Shown here piece by piece: positions 8,210 to 16,652 of a DNA stretch of 59,718 nucleotides; positions within the stretch are counted from its first letter, which is position 1, and every line of letters begins with the position of its first letter. Under the pieces are notes generated by a model. It made no database searches. It saw only the letters and a list, made by a program, of their open reading frames with translations, and was not told the DNA's origin. Source of the stretch: JACCXJ01 sp052387115 (GTDB taxonomy: Bacteria; Pseudomonadota; Gammaproteobacteria; JACCXJ01); contig JBQTJM010000385.1 in NCBI GenBank assembly GCA_052387115.1, forward strand, positions 1 to 59,718, written 5' to 3'. Position numbers and translations under genes: made by a program.

Positions 8210-8929
8210 TTACGAGCCCGCCTGCCCCTTGAAGAATTGCACCAACTGCTTCGCGGGCACATAGCCGCCGAGCTCCTCACCGGTGTCGGTGATCAGCGTG
8301 GGCGTCCCCTGGACCCCCATGCGCTGGCCGAGGTCATAGTGGCGCTTGACCGGGTTGTCACAGGTCGCCGGGGACACGGTTTTCCCCGACTTGGCGTCGG
8401 TCAGGGCCTGCTGCCGGTCCTTGGCACACCACACCGATATCGATTTCGCGAACGACTCCGAGCCTACGCCGGTGCGCGGGAAAGCCAGGTAGCGCACGGC
8501 GATCCCGGCCTGGTTCAGCTCTACGACCTCTTGATGGAATTTACGGCAGTACCCGCAATCGACGTCGGTATAGACATAGAGGACGTGCCGCGTGTCCTTG
8601 GGCGCGAACTCGATCATGCTTTCGGGAGGCACCGCCTTGAGCGTCTTGAGGCGTGACTGGCCCCGGTGCTCCGCGCTGAGGTTGCGCCGGCTGTCGAGCT
8701 CCAAGAGATCACCCTTCAACACGTAGCGGCCATCAGCGCTGATGTAGACCACATCGCCTTCCAAGGCGACCTCGTAGAGGCCGTCCACCGGAGAGCGGGT
8801 GACGGCGCCGACTTCGATCCCCGGCAGGGCCTTGCCGACCCGGTTCGCCAGGTCTTTTTCGGTCAATGGGGCCGCGGCGCTCACGCCGGACAAGGTCAAC
8901 GCGGATGCACAGAGTAGGGGTAAACGCAT
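8210..8929 (-). CDS. dsbC: Thiol:disulfide interchange protein DsbC
   Basis: A periplasmic disulfide isomerase of 239 aa, the usual length. It has a signal peptide (residues 1-19, LLCASALTLSGVSAA), an N-terminal dimerisation domain, and a thioredoxin domain with the active site C125-G-Y-C128 and the cis-proline loop GVQGTPTL. A second cysteine pair (in VWCAKD and PATCDN) matches the structural disulfide of DsbC. AGGAG lies just upstream of the ATG. In E. coli dsbC directly follows xerD. Here both are on the minus strand but a plus-strand kinase gene lies between them. Confidence 0.95.
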   Translation of the reverse strand: MRLPLLCASALTLSGVSAAAPLTEKDLANRVGKALPGIEVGAVTRSPVDGLYEVALEGDVVYISADGRYVLKGDLLELDSRRNLSAEHRGQSRLKTLKAVPPESMIEFAPKDTRHVLYVYTDVDCGYCRKFHQEVVELNQAGIAVRYLAFPRTGVGSESFAKSISVWCAKDRQQALTDAKSGKTVSPATCDNPVKRHYDLGQRMGVQGTPTLITDTGEELGGYVPAKQLVQFFKGQAGS

Positions 8930-9083
8930 GTCATGAGCTCCTCAAAATCGGACTCGCCGTTGCCACGGCGTGGTCGTCACGGACTTAGGGTTGCAGGCGG
9001 GGGCTCAAGTCGGCACCGGCCGGCAGCCGATACAGCAGCGAACCAAACGAAGCCGCACACCGCGCGGCTGGGTACTGTACCAC

Positions 9084-9941
9084 ATGGACGTGATGCGCCA
9101 CCCGACCACTGTCGGGAAATACCGCCTGCTCCACGAGATCGGCAAGGGGAGCATGGGTCGGGTCTACCTCGGGCATGACGCTCTCATCGAGCGCGACGTG
9201 GCCGTCAAGATCGCCCTCCCCGAGCGCCTCGCCTGCCCACGGACCGGAGAGCACTACGAGAGGCTCTTCTTCCACGAAGCCAAGACGGCCGGGATGTTGA
9301 TGCACCAAGACATCGCCGCGGTATTCGATGCCGGCATAGACCACGGCCTGCCCTATATCGTTCTGGAGTACGTGGCGGGGGGGCGGACCCTCGCCGATTT
9401 CTGTGCGCCGGGCAAGCTGTTGCCGATCGGGGAGGCCATCAAGGTCATACACAAGTGCGTCACGGCGCTCGACTACGCCCACGAGAGGGGCGTGGTACAC
9501 CGCGACATCAAACCGAACAACATCCTGCTCGGCCCGGATCAGGCGGTCAAGATCTCGGACTTCGGTATCGCCGTGGTTCCGGATCGGGAGGACGACGCTA
9601 TCCCCGCGCACGCGGGCTCTCCACTGTACATGTCGCCGGAGCAGATCCGGCGTGAACCCCTGACCGGCCAGAGCGACCTGTTCTCGCTCGGCTCCGTGAT
9701 GTACCGCGCACTGACCGGGAAGCACCCCTTCGCAGCGGCACGGATCGCCACCATCAACGACATGGTCTTGCACGACGAACCACCTCCAATGCGCGAGCTG
9801 CGGCCGGAAATCCCCGAGATCCTGGAGCGCATCGCCCGTAAGGCCATGGCCAAAGACCGCCGGCGCCGCTACCGTAGCGGCCTCGACCTCGCCGCCGATC
9901 TGAGCCTGGTATTCGACTACCTGACACCCAAACCGCACTGA
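9084..9941 (+). CDS. Hanks-type serine/threonine protein kinase (kinase domain only)
   Basis: A 285-aa protein consisting almost entirely of one kinase domain: glycine loop GKGSMGRVY (residues 20-28), ATP lysine K42 in VAVKIAL, catalytic loop HRDIKPNN with D141, metal aspartate D159 in DFG, and activation segment ending in SPEQ. There is no transmembrane helix or sensor domain after the kinase, so it is probably soluble. Start chosen at ATG 9084; the frame is open back to 8970, and ATG 9093 is an alternative; none has a strong ribosome binding site. Targets are unknown. It interrupts the usual xerD-dsbC neighbourhood in the opposite orientation, which suggests insertion. Confidence 0.9.
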   Translation: MDVMRHPTTVGKYRLLHEIGKGSMGRVYLGHDALIERDVAVKIALPERLACPRTGEHYERLFFHEAKTAGMLMHQDIAAVFDAGIDHGLPYIVLEYVAGGRTLADFCAPGKLLPIGEAIKVIHKCVTALDYAHERGVVHRDIKPNNILLGPDQAVKISDFGIAVVPDREDDAIPAHAGSPLYMSPEQIRREPLTGQSDLFSLGSVMYRALTGKHPFAAARIATINDMVLHDEPPPMRELRPEIPEILERIARKAMAKDRRRRYRSGLDLAADLSLVFDYLTPKPH

Positions 9942-9952
9942 TCCGACCGGCC

Positions 9953-10891
9953 TCAACCGCGAGGATGGTGCTCTGCGTGCAGCGCCTTGAGCCGCGCCCG
10001 TGCCACGTGCGTATAGATCTGGGTCGTCGAGATATCGCGGTGCCCGAGAAGCAGTTGAACGACACGCAGATCCGCGCCGTGATCGAGCAGATGGGTGGCG
10101 AACGCATGTCGCAGGGTGTGCGGCGACAGGGGCTTTGCGATCCCGGCGCGCACGGAGTAGATCTTGATGAGATACCAGAACGCCTGGCGGGTCAGGGGTC
10201 TCGCGCGCCGCGTGACGAACAAAAAGTCGGACGGCGCGCTCCCCAGGAGCACGGGTCGGGACTGCCGCAGATAGCGATCGAGGAGATCCAGCGCACCGCC
10301 GCCGAGCGGGACGAGGCGGTCCTTGCCGCCCTTGCCGGTGACGCGCACCGTCGCCTGCCTGGGGTTGTAGCGACTGGCCCGGAGCCCCACCAATTCGGAA
10401 ACCCGGAGTCCCGTGGCGTAAAGCGTTTCCAACATCGCGGCATCGCGCAGGCCCAGGACCGTCTCGCAGTCGGGGACACTGAGGAGCGCATCGACCTCCG
10501 CTTCGCTGAGGGCCGCGGGCAAGGTCCGTCCCAGACGCACCCCTTCCACCTGCGCGCTCGGGTCCTCGCCGAGCCGGCCTCGCTGCACCAGGTGCCGGTA
10601 GAAGCCACGCAGGCTCGACAGGCGTCGGGCCATGGTCCGCACCGCGCGGCCCGGGTGCGATCCAGCCCCCAGGAAACCCAGCACATCGCTACGTTGTGCC
10701 TTGAGCACACCCAACCCTTGGCCTCGCAGCCAGCCGGCGTACCGTGTGAGATCGCCGCGATACGCGGCGAGGGTATTGTCGGACAGCCCGCGCTCCAACC
10801 ACACGGCGTCCAGAAACCCCTCGATGAGTCCCAGGTCTTCGGCTAGCGCCGGTTCTGGGCTAGGCCGAGGGCTAGGAAATCCCTCGCTCAT
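9953..10891 (-). CDS. xerD: Site-specific tyrosine recombinase XerD
   Basis: A 312-aa tyrosine recombinase with the full catalytic set: R163 (ATGLRVSEL), K187 (TGKGGKDR), H258 and R261 (HTLRHAFATHL), H284 (LLGHRD) and nucleophile Y293 (IYTHV). The N-terminal SAM-like DNA-binding domain spans about residues 20-105. With XerC it resolves chromosome dimers at dif near the terminus. The ATG at 10891 is preferred; an in-frame TTG at 10897 would add two residues. It follows rplS with an 7-base gap on the same strand. The XerD rather than XerC call rests on the dsbC neighbour and overall sequence. Confidence 0.9.
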   Translation of the reverse strand: MSEGFPSPRPSPEPALAEDLGLIEGFLDAVWLERGLSDNTLAAYRGDLTRYAGWLRGQGLGVLKAQRSDVLGFLGAGSHPGRAVRTMARRLSSLRGFYRHLVQRGRLGEDPSAQVEGVRLGRTLPAALSEAEVDALLSVPDCETVLGLRDAAMLETLYATGLRVSELVGLRASRYNPRQATVRVTGKGGKDRLVPLGGGALDLLDRYLRQSRPVLLGSAPSDFLFVTRRARPLTRQAFWYLIKIYSVRAGIAKPLSPHTLRHAFATHLLDHGADLRVVQLLLGHRDISTTQIYTHVARARLKALHAEHHPRG

Positions 10892-10898
10892 GCGCAAC

Positions 10899-11255
10899 CT
10901 ATTGGCGGACGGTGATCTTTTCCTTGATGCGCGCCGCCTTTCCGCTCAAGTGGCGGGTGTAGTACAGCTTGGCCCGGCGCACATCGCCGCGCCGCTTCAC
11001 GCTGATATCGTGAATGAGCGGGCTGTAGAGTTGAAATACACGCTCGACGCCCTCGCCGTGCGACAGCTTCCGAACGGTGAACGAGGAGTTGAGCCCCCGG
11101 TTGCGTCTGGCAATCACCACGCCCTCGAAAGCCTGTAGGCGTTCGCGCTCCCCTTCCTTCACCTTGACCTGGACGACCACCGTGTCCCCGGGCCGAAACG
11201 CCGGGACTTCGCGGGTCATCATCTCCGACTCGATTCGTTGAATGATCAAGCTCAT
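10899..11255 (-). CDS. rplS: 50S ribosomal protein L19
   Basis: A 118-aa L19 with typical segments: FRPGDTVVVQVKVKEGERERLQ at the start, then FEGVVIARRNRGLNSSFTVRK, GVERVFQLYSP and the basic tail RRAKLYYTRHLSGKAARIKEK. L19 sits at the 30S-50S interface. It is the last gene of the conserved rpsP-rimM-trmD-rplS group. Here it is separated from trmD by a 116-bp gap largely filled by a hairpin-rich repeat, so readthrough from trmD would cross several stem-loops. Confidence 0.97.
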   Translation of the reverse strand: MSLIIQRIESEMMTREVPAFRPGDTVVVQVKVKEGERERLQAFEGVVIARRNRGLNSSFTVRKLSHGEGVERVFQLYSPLIHDISVKRRGDVRRAKLYYTRHLSGKAARIKEKITVRQ

Positions 11256-11271
11256 GCTCGTTCTCCGTGAC

Positions 11272-11415
11272 TAGCCAAAGATATTTGAAATTGTATGCTC
11301 TTTTCGATTCCTTCCCCCTGGAAAGGGGGAAGGGTAGGATGGGGGTTGAGTTTCTCAGAACTATGCGACGCTCAACCCCCACCCTCGCCCTCCCCCTGCC
11401 AGGGGGAGGGAATGA
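11272..11415. repeat. Multi-hairpin dispersed repeat, copy 1 (overlaps trmD 3' end)
   Basis: A 144-bp segment about 90% identical to 56719-56861. It contains three stem-loops: ccttccccctgg/gggggaagg (about 11320-11343), gggggttgag/ctcaaccccc (11341-11350 with 11371-11380) and cctccccctg/cagggggagg (about 11390-11410). It lies between rplS and trmD and overlaps the last 14 codons and the stop of trmD. Confidence 0.9.
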
Positions 11416-12154
11416 ATTGGCGCTCCCGAAGGTATTCTTCCAGGAGCGTGGCCTCGTCCGGACCAAACGAGCGCTCGGCCAGGAGGTCCGGCCGTCTGAT
11501 CCAGGTCCGCCCCAGGGCCGCCTTCAGCCGCCAACGCCGGATCACCCCGTGGTCGCCCGTGAGCAGCACCGGCGGCACCGCCCGCCCATCGATCACCTCG
11601 GGCCGTGTGTAGTGCGGGTGATCCAGGAGCCCGGTCTGGAACGACTCCTCGCGTGCCGAGTCGGCGTGCCCGAGGACGCCCGGGAGCAGGCGCACCATCG
11701 CATCTATCAATACCATGGCCGCGATCTCACCCCCGCTCAGGACATAATCACCGATCGACCATTCCTCGTCCACGTGCGACACGAGCACCCGCTCGTCCAC
11801 GCCCTCGTAGCGGCCGGCCACGATCACCAAGGGCCCCTGGTCGGACAGCCCCACGACCGCCGACTGATCGAGGCGCCGACCCTGCGGCGTCATCGCGATC
11901 ACGCTGGCCCCGGGCCCTAGAGCGCCGCGCGCAGCGGCGATGGCGTCCACCAGCGGCCGGTACATCATCACCATCCCGGGGCCGCCGCCATACGGGCGAT
12001 CATCCACGGCCCGGTAGTGGCCCGTGGCGAAGTCCCGAGGATTGCGCGTCTCGATGCGGACGTCGCCCCGGGCCACGGCGCGCCCGGTCACCCCATAGCC
12101 CGTGACTGCCCCGAACATCTCGGGGAACAGCGTGACCACCGCGATCCGAAGCAC
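11372..12154 (-). CDS. trmD: tRNA (guanine-37-N1)-methyltransferase TrmD
   Basis: A 260-aa SPOUT methyltransferase that makes m1G37 in tRNAs reading CNN codons and prevents frameshifting. Conserved segments: VVTLFPEMF at the start, YGGGPGMVM, the knot region GRYEGVDERV and SIGDYVLSGGE, and RREESFQ-like SAREESFQTGLLDHPHYTRP. Start is GTG at 12154, four bases after rimM. The native C-terminus ends around LLEEYLRER; the final residues QFIPSPWQGEGEGGG and the stop codon are read from the dispersed repeat at 11272-11415. This suggests the repeat inserted at the 3' end without killing the gene. Confidence 0.96.
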   Translation of the reverse strand: MLRIAVVTLFPEMFGAVTGYGVTGRAVARGDVRIETRNPRDFATGHYRAVDDRPYGGGPGMVMMYRPLVDAIAAARGALGPGASVIAMTPQGRRLDQSAVVGLSDQGPLVIVAGRYEGVDERVLVSHVDEEWSIGDYVLSGGEIAAMVLIDAMVRLLPGVLGHADSAREESFQTGLLDHPHYTRPEVIDGRAVPPVLLTGDHGVIRRWRLKAALGRTWIRRPDLLAERSFGPDEATLLEEYLRERQFIPSPWQGEGEGGG

Positions 12155-12157
12155 TGA

Positions 12158-12709
12158 TCAGTCATCCAGCTGCCAATCGAGCTCCAGCCGGCGGTTCGCC
12201 ACATCGACGTTACGGACGTACACCCCCTCCACGTAGGGTACCAGGCGATCGCGCTCGCCGCGCACAATCAGGACGTCGCTGGCTCCCGTGTCGAGCATCC
12301 CGACGACGCTCCCAAGATGCTGGCCGGACGGGGTGTAGGCCTCCAGGCCGATGAGGTCCACCCAATAGTGCTCACCGACTTGCAAAGGTCTGAGCTGCGC
12401 GCGCCGCACGGCGATGTCCGCGCCCACGAGCCCGGCCGCGCTATCGCGATCGTCGAAGCCCTCCAGGTACGCGATGAGCCGCTTCTGACGGGCGTAGGCA
12501 TCGGTCCTGACGACGGCCTGCCAGGCCCCGCCCAAGGCCAGATACCAGGGCGTGTACGCGAGGATCCCCTCGGCGGGGCGGGTGTAGGAATACACCTTGA
12601 GCTCCCCGTGGAGGCCATGCAAGCCGGCGATGCGGCCCACGACTACGAACTCCGCGCCGCCTGGGGAAGCCGCTCTTATTACCTCTTGTGTTGTGGTGAT
12701 CCGCGACAT
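12158..12709 (-). CDS. rimM: Ribosome maturation factor RimM
   Basis: A 183-aa RimM with the N-terminal beta-barrel (VVVGRIAGLHGLHGELKVYSYT) and the C-terminal PRC-barrel-like domain (HYWVDLIGLEAYTPSGQHLG, then DVLIVRGERDRLVPYVEGVYV). It binds S19 and helps mature the 30S head. It lies between rpsP (30 bp upstream) and trmD (3 bp downstream), the standard order. The first 20 residues are slightly longer than in E. coli. Confidence 0.95.
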   Translation of the reverse strand: MSRITTTQEVIRAASPGGAEFVVVGRIAGLHGLHGELKVYSYTRPAEGILAYTPWYLALGGAWQAVVRTDAYARQKRLIAYLEGFDDRDSAAGLVGADIAVRRAQLRPLQVGEHYWVDLIGLEAYTPSGQHLGSVVGMLDTGASDVLIVRGERDRLVPYVEGVYVRNVDVANRRLELDWQLDD

Positions 12710-12739
12710 CGCGCCGCGACAGCCGCGGCCGACAGCCGG

Positions 12740-12988
12740 CTAGGCCGGCGGGGCGTGCTTCTTGAGCAGGCCGGCGACGCGCGCGGAGATCTTGGCGCCA
12801 CAGTCCCGCCAATGCTTGGCCCGTTCGACATCGATCTTGCAACCCCCGGCCGCTTCACCGACCAAGGGGTCCAGGTAGCCGATGCGCTCGAGATGGCGCC
12901 CATCGCGGCGGTTCCGGCTGTCCGTCACCACGATGTGATAGAAGGGCCTCTTCTTGGTGCCGTGACGGCTGAGACGAATGCTAACCAT
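12740..12988 (-). CDS. rpsP: 30S ribosomal protein S16
   Basis: An 82-aa S16 beginning VSIRLSRHGTKKRPFYHIVVTDSR, with the conserved ERIGYLDPL segment. S16 binds early in 30S assembly at the 16S 5' domain. First gene of rpsP-rimM-trmD-rplS. The pnp stop codon is 51 bp upstream on the same strand, so the two housekeeping blocks are joined head to tail and may share transcription. Confidence 0.97.
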   Translation of the reverse strand: MVSIRLSRHGTKKRPFYHIVVTDSRNRRDGRHLERIGYLDPLVGEAAGGCKIDVERAKHWRDCGAKISARVAGLLKKHAPPA

Positions 12989-13039
12989 GTGTCCTCACGA
13001 ACTTGTTATTAAGAGCTCCGGCAGTCGGAAACCGATCCC

Positions 13040-15154
13040 TCACGCGCTCGCCCGCCCCACGGCGTTCACGGCCTTCATGCTGAGCCGGATGCGCCCCTGC
13101 TTGTCCACCTCCAAGACCTTCACCTTGACGATATCCCCTTCCCGGAGCTTGTCCCCAACGTTCTCCACGCGCTCCTCGGAGATCTGGGAGATGTGCACGA
13201 GCCCGTCCTTGCCGGGCAGGATGGTGACGAAGGCCCCGAAGTCCATGAGCTTGGCGACCCGGCCTTCATAGATCATCCCCACCTGCACATCGGCCGTGAT
13301 CTGCTCGACGCGCCGCCGCGCCTCCTGCCCGGCGGCGTTGTCAACGGAGGCGATCTTCACGGTGCCGTCGTCGGAGATATCGATGACGGCGCCGGTCTGC
13401 TCGGTGATGGCGCGGATGGTGGTGCCGCCCTTGCCGATCACGTCTCTGATCTTCTCGGGATCGATCTTGATGGTAATGATGCGCGGCGCATATTCAGACA
13501 TCTCGGTGCGCGGTTTGTCCAGCACGGCGTTCATCTCTTGCAAGATGTGCAAGCGTCCCACGCGCGCCTGGGCGAGCGCAACCTCCATGATCTCGCGGGT
13601 GATCCCGCTGATCTTGATGTCCATCTGCAGGGCCGTGACGCCCGCCTTTGTGCCGGCCACCTTGAAGTCCATGTCGCCCAGATGATCCTCATCACCCATG
13701 ATGTCGGACAGAACGGCGAACTTGTCACCCTCCTTGACGAGGCCCATGGCGATGCCCGCGACCGGCGCCTTGACCGGCACACCGGCATCCATGAGCGAGA
13801 GGCTGGTCCCGCACACCGTGGCCATGGAACTGGAGCCGTTCGATTCGGTGATCTCGGACACCACGCGGATCACATAGGGGAACTCCTCGGGGTCCGGCAT
13901 GACCGCCAGCACCCCGCGCTTGGCCAGACGTCCGTGACCGATCTCGCGACGCTTGGGCGACCCCACCCGGCCGGTTTCACCGACGCAGTAGGGGGGGAAG
14001 TTGTAATGCAGGAGGAACGGATCCCGGCGCTCGCCCTCGATGGCATCGATGATTTGCGCATCCCGCTCGGTGCCGAGCGCCGTGATCACGAGTGCCTGGG
14101 TCTCGCCGCGCGTGAAGAGCGCCGAGCCATGGGTCCGCGGCAATAGACCGACCCGGATCTGGATGGGCCGCACGGCGTCCATCGGCCGCCCATCGATGCG
14201 CTTCTGCTCCTCCAGGATCATGTGCCGCACCAGCTCATGCTCGTTCCGTTCGAAGGCCTGGGCCACCTGCGCGTCGGTCCACGCGGGCGGCGCGTCCGTG
14301 GAAGTCCCGCCGCCCAGGGCGGCGACGGCCTCTTTGCGCAGGGCGCCCAGGGAATCGCGCCGCGCAAGCTTGTCGGTCGTGCCGTAGACGTCGCGCAGTC
14401 GCCCGCCCAGGAAGGACTGCACACGCTCCTCCAGGGCCTGATCCGCAGGAGGCGGGCTCCAGGTCCAGGAGCTGGCCCCCGCCTCTTCGTGCAGGGCACG
14501 GATGTTGTCTATCGCGACCTGCATCTCTGCATGCCCGAACATGACCGCACCGAGCATCACCTCCTCGGACAACTGATCGGCCTCCGATTCCACCATGAGC
14601 ACCGAGCTGTTCGTCCCTGCAACCACCAGGTTCAGCGCCGAGGTCGCGAGCTGGCCGAAGGTCGGGTTCAGTAGGTATTGACCGTCGATATAGCCCACCC
14701 GCGCGGCGCCGATCGGTCCGTCGAACGGGAGCCCCGACAGGCTGGCCGCGGCCGATGCACCGATCAAGGCCGGGATGTCGGGATCGATCTCGGGATCCAG
14801 CGACAGGACGGTCGCGATGATCTGGACCTCATGATGGAAGCCCTTGGGGAAGAGCGGCCGCAAGGGGCGGTCGATCAGGCGCGAGGTGAGCGTCTCCTTC
14901 TCGCTGGGACGCCCTTCGCGCTTGAAGAACCCGCCCGGGATCTTGCCCGCGGCATAGGTGCGTTCCTGGTAGTCGACGGTCAAGGGGAAGAAGTCGCGGC
15001 CAAGGATCGCCGTCTTGTTCCCGACCACGCTCACCAGGACGACGGTGTCGCCCATGCTGGCCATCACCGCGGCCGTGGCCTGTCGCGCTATCTCTCCGGT
15101 CTCCAGCACCACGGTCCGGGGACCATACTCGAAGCTTCTTTTTGTTGCTGCCAT
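13040..15154 (-). CDS. pnp: Polyribonucleotide nucleotidyltransferase (PNPase)
   Basis: A 704-aa 3'-5' phosphorolytic exoribonuclease, of usual length. It has two RNase PH-like domains (the first starting SFEYGPRTVVLETGEIARQA, the second with GLLPRTHGSALFTRGETQAL), the catalytic-core motif MGDEDHLGDMDFKVAGT, a KH domain (IRDVIGKGGTTIRAITEQTG) and a C-terminal S1 domain (YEGRVAKLMDFGAFV). It acts in mRNA decay, usually in the degradosome with RNase E. It follows rpsO by 107 bp on the same strand, as in E. coli, where the intervening leader is an autoregulatory RNase III target. I cannot confirm such a hairpin here. Confidence 0.97.
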   Translation of the reverse strand: MAATKRSFEYGPRTVVLETGEIARQATAAVMASMGDTVVLVSVVGNKTAILGRDFFPLTVDYQERTYAAGKIPGGFFKREGRPSEKETLTSRLIDRPLRPLFPKGFHHEVQIIATVLSLDPEIDPDIPALIGASAAASLSGLPFDGPIGAARVGYIDGQYLLNPTFGQLATSALNLVVAGTNSSVLMVESEADQLSEEVMLGAVMFGHAEMQVAIDNIRALHEEAGASSWTWSPPPADQALEERVQSFLGGRLRDVYGTTDKLARRDSLGALRKEAVAALGGGTSTDAPPAWTDAQVAQAFERNEHELVRHMILEEQKRIDGRPMDAVRPIQIRVGLLPRTHGSALFTRGETQALVITALGTERDAQIIDAIEGERRDPFLLHYNFPPYCVGETGRVGSPKRREIGHGRLAKRGVLAVMPDPEEFPYVIRVVSEITESNGSSSMATVCGTSLSLMDAGVPVKAPVAGIAMGLVKEGDKFAVLSDIMGDEDHLGDMDFKVAGTKAGVTALQMDIKISGITREIMEVALAQARVGRLHILQEMNAVLDKPRTEMSEYAPRIITIKIDPEKIRDVIGKGGTTIRAITEQTGAVIDISDDGTVKIASVDNAAGQEARRRVEQITADVQVGMIYEGRVAKLMDFGAFVTILPGKDGLVHISQISEERVENVGDKLREGDIVKVKVLEVDKQGRIRLSMKAVNAVGRASA

Positions 15155-15261
15155 GACAGGGCTCCCAGGCCAATTTCAATGGGTACACTCAATGGGCAAA
15201 CTCGATGGCCCCCCTCAATGAAGATTCTCGAACCGCCACGATGATCGAGCGATCCCCGGGC

Positions 15262-15537
15262 CTATTTCCGCAGACCCAAGGCCGCGATCAGATCGCGGTA
15301 GCGCTGCAGGTGGTAAGTCTTCAGATACTCCAGGAGCTTGCGGCGGTTGTTGACGATGCGCAAAAGCCCCTGCCGGGAATGGTGGTCTCTGCGGTGGGCC
15401 TTGAAGTGCTCACCGAGGTCCTCGATGCGACGGGTCAGCAGGGCCACCTGCACCTCGGGCGATCCCGTGTCAGCGGGCGCGAGCCGGTGTTTATCGACGA
15501 CGGCTTTCTTTGCCTCGGCGGTCAGCACTATTCTCAT
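15262..15537 (-). CDS. rpsO: 30S ribosomal protein S15
   Basis: S15, 91 aa from the ATG at 15537, with the invariant DTGSPEVQVALLTRRI and HHSRQGLLRIVNNRRKLLEYLK. It organises the 16S central domain. The start is uncertain: a GTG at 15528 has a run of six Gs at a good distance and would give 88 residues, close to the E. coli length; an in-frame TTG also exists at 15546. It lies between truB and pnp in the conserved order and has its own promoter upstream. Confidence 0.94.
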   Translation of the reverse strand: MRIVLTAEAKKAVVDKHRLAPADTGSPEVQVALLTRRIEDLGEHFKAHRRDHHSRQGLLRIVNNRRKLLEYLKTYHLQRYRDLIAALGLRK

Positions 15538-15578
15538 CCCCCCCAATTGATATCGATGCCTTGGTATCGATGCCTCGA

Positions 15579-15621
15579 AGTCCGTGATGGCGCAAACGGA
15601 GTCCGTGATTGACGCAAACAG
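15579..15621. repeat. Short tandem duplications in the rpsO leader
   Basis: Two units starting agtccgtgat and ending gcaaac stand head to tail at 15579-15599 and 15600-15621. Just beside them, tatcgatgcct occurs twice (15551-15561 and 15565-15575). They lie between the rpsO promoter and its start codon, so they would be part of the mRNA leader. Confidence 0.7.
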
Positions 15622-15624
15622 CTA

Positions 15625-15653
15625 ATTCTAATATCCCCAGGAGAGAACGACAA
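15625..15653 (-). promoter_or_regulatory. Probable sigma-70 promoter of rpsO-pnp
   Basis: On the minus strand TTGTCG (complement of 15648-15653) is followed after 17 bases by TAGAAT (15625-15630). It sits between truB and rpsO, where E. coli also has the rpsO promoter. Predicted from match and spacing only. Confidence 0.5.
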
Positions 15654-15669
15654 GCGAGGCACGCGCCGC

Positions 15670-16590
15670 TCATGCCGTCCTGAGCAGACGCCGTGGCGCG
15701 ATCCGGCCGTCGTCCTGCACCTCGCCGACCCCCAGGAACCGGCGCCCTTCGTCGTAGAGCTTGACGAGGCCCGCCTTGGGCGCATGCGCCACCAGGACCG
15801 GCTGACCCCGCCCCAGGTAATAGGCCGCATCCCGGGACAGCGCGACTGCGGGTTCCCCCGGCAAGACGCAATCGAGCGGCAGCAGCCTGGCATCGAGCGC
15901 CGTGAGACCCGTGGATGCGAGCCCGGTGAGCCGGTCCAGGTCCATGGCGTCGCGCACCTCGAAGCTCCCGACCACCGTTCGTTCCAGGGACGCGACATGC
16001 GCCCCAAAGCCGAGCCTCTCCCCGATGTCCTCGGCGAGGGTGCGGATATAAGTCCCCTTGGAACAGCACACGGTGATCTCGAGCGTGTCTCCCATACTGC
16101 GGACCAAGTCGAGCGCGTGGATCACGATCGGACGTGGCTGGCGCTCGATCGCGATCCCGCGATGGGCCAGCTGGTAGAGCCGCTGGCCCTGGTGCTTGAG
16201 CGCCGAGTGCATGGGCGGCACCTGGGTCTGCGCGCCCAACATGGTGCGGAAGACCCCGGCGACGCGCCCCGAATCCAGGTCCGCCACCGGCCGCTCGCGG
16301 ATCACCTCCCCTTCGGCGTCTCCGGTGGTCGTCACCACCCCGAGCTTCACGATCGCCCGATAGCACTTGTCGGCGTTGAGCAGGAAGCCGGAGAGCTTGG
16401 TGGCCTCGCCGAAACAGATCGGTAACAGCCCGCTGGCGAGCCGGTCCAGACTGCCCGTATGGCCGGCCTTGCGGGCCTGATAGAGGCGTTTGACGCACTG
16501 CAGGGCCTCGTTCGAGCTGAGCCCCGGCGATTTGATGAATAGCAGGATGCCGCTCACATCACGGCGCGGCCACGGTGGTCGCGAGACCAT
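15670..16590 (-). CDS. truB: tRNA pseudouridine-55 synthase TruB
   Basis: A 306-aa pseudouridine synthase acting on U55 of the tRNA T-loop. The catalytic motif is GHTGSLDRLASG with D49; the family usually has GALDPLATG, so the flanking residues differ slightly but the aspartate is kept. Other family segments are DKCYRAIVKLG, VPPMHSALKHQGQRLY and the C-terminal PUA-like domain (PKAGLVKLYDEGRRFLGVGEV). Part of the nusA-infB operon, 62 bp after rbfA. Start GTG/ATG at 16590; a somewhat shorter start cannot be excluded. Confidence 0.95.
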   Translation of the reverse strand: MVSRPPWPRRDVSGILLFIKSPGLSSNEALQCVKRLYQARKAGHTGSLDRLASGLLPICFGEATKLSGFLLNADKCYRAIVKLGVVTTTGDAEGEVIRERPVADLDSGRVAGVFRTMLGAQTQVPPMHSALKHQGQRLYQLAHRGIAIERQPRPIVIHALDLVRSMGDTLEITVCCSKGTYIRTLAEDIGERLGFGAHVASLERTVVGSFEVRDAMDLDRLTGLASTGLTALDARLLPLDCVLPGEPAVALSRDAAYYLGRGQPVLVAHAPKAGLVKLYDEGRRFLGVGEVQDDGRIAPRRLLRTA

Positions 16591-16652
16591 GAGTTCGAGA
16601 TCCGGGGGCTTTCGAGATCAGGCGGCGCAGCAGATCAAGACGCGCGAGATCA

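Noticed and set aside
15169..15200. Repeated caatgggtacactcaatggg near the pnp start
   Set aside because: Resembles part of the 2558/6315 repeat (gatgggtaca) only over about 9 bases; too short to connect.
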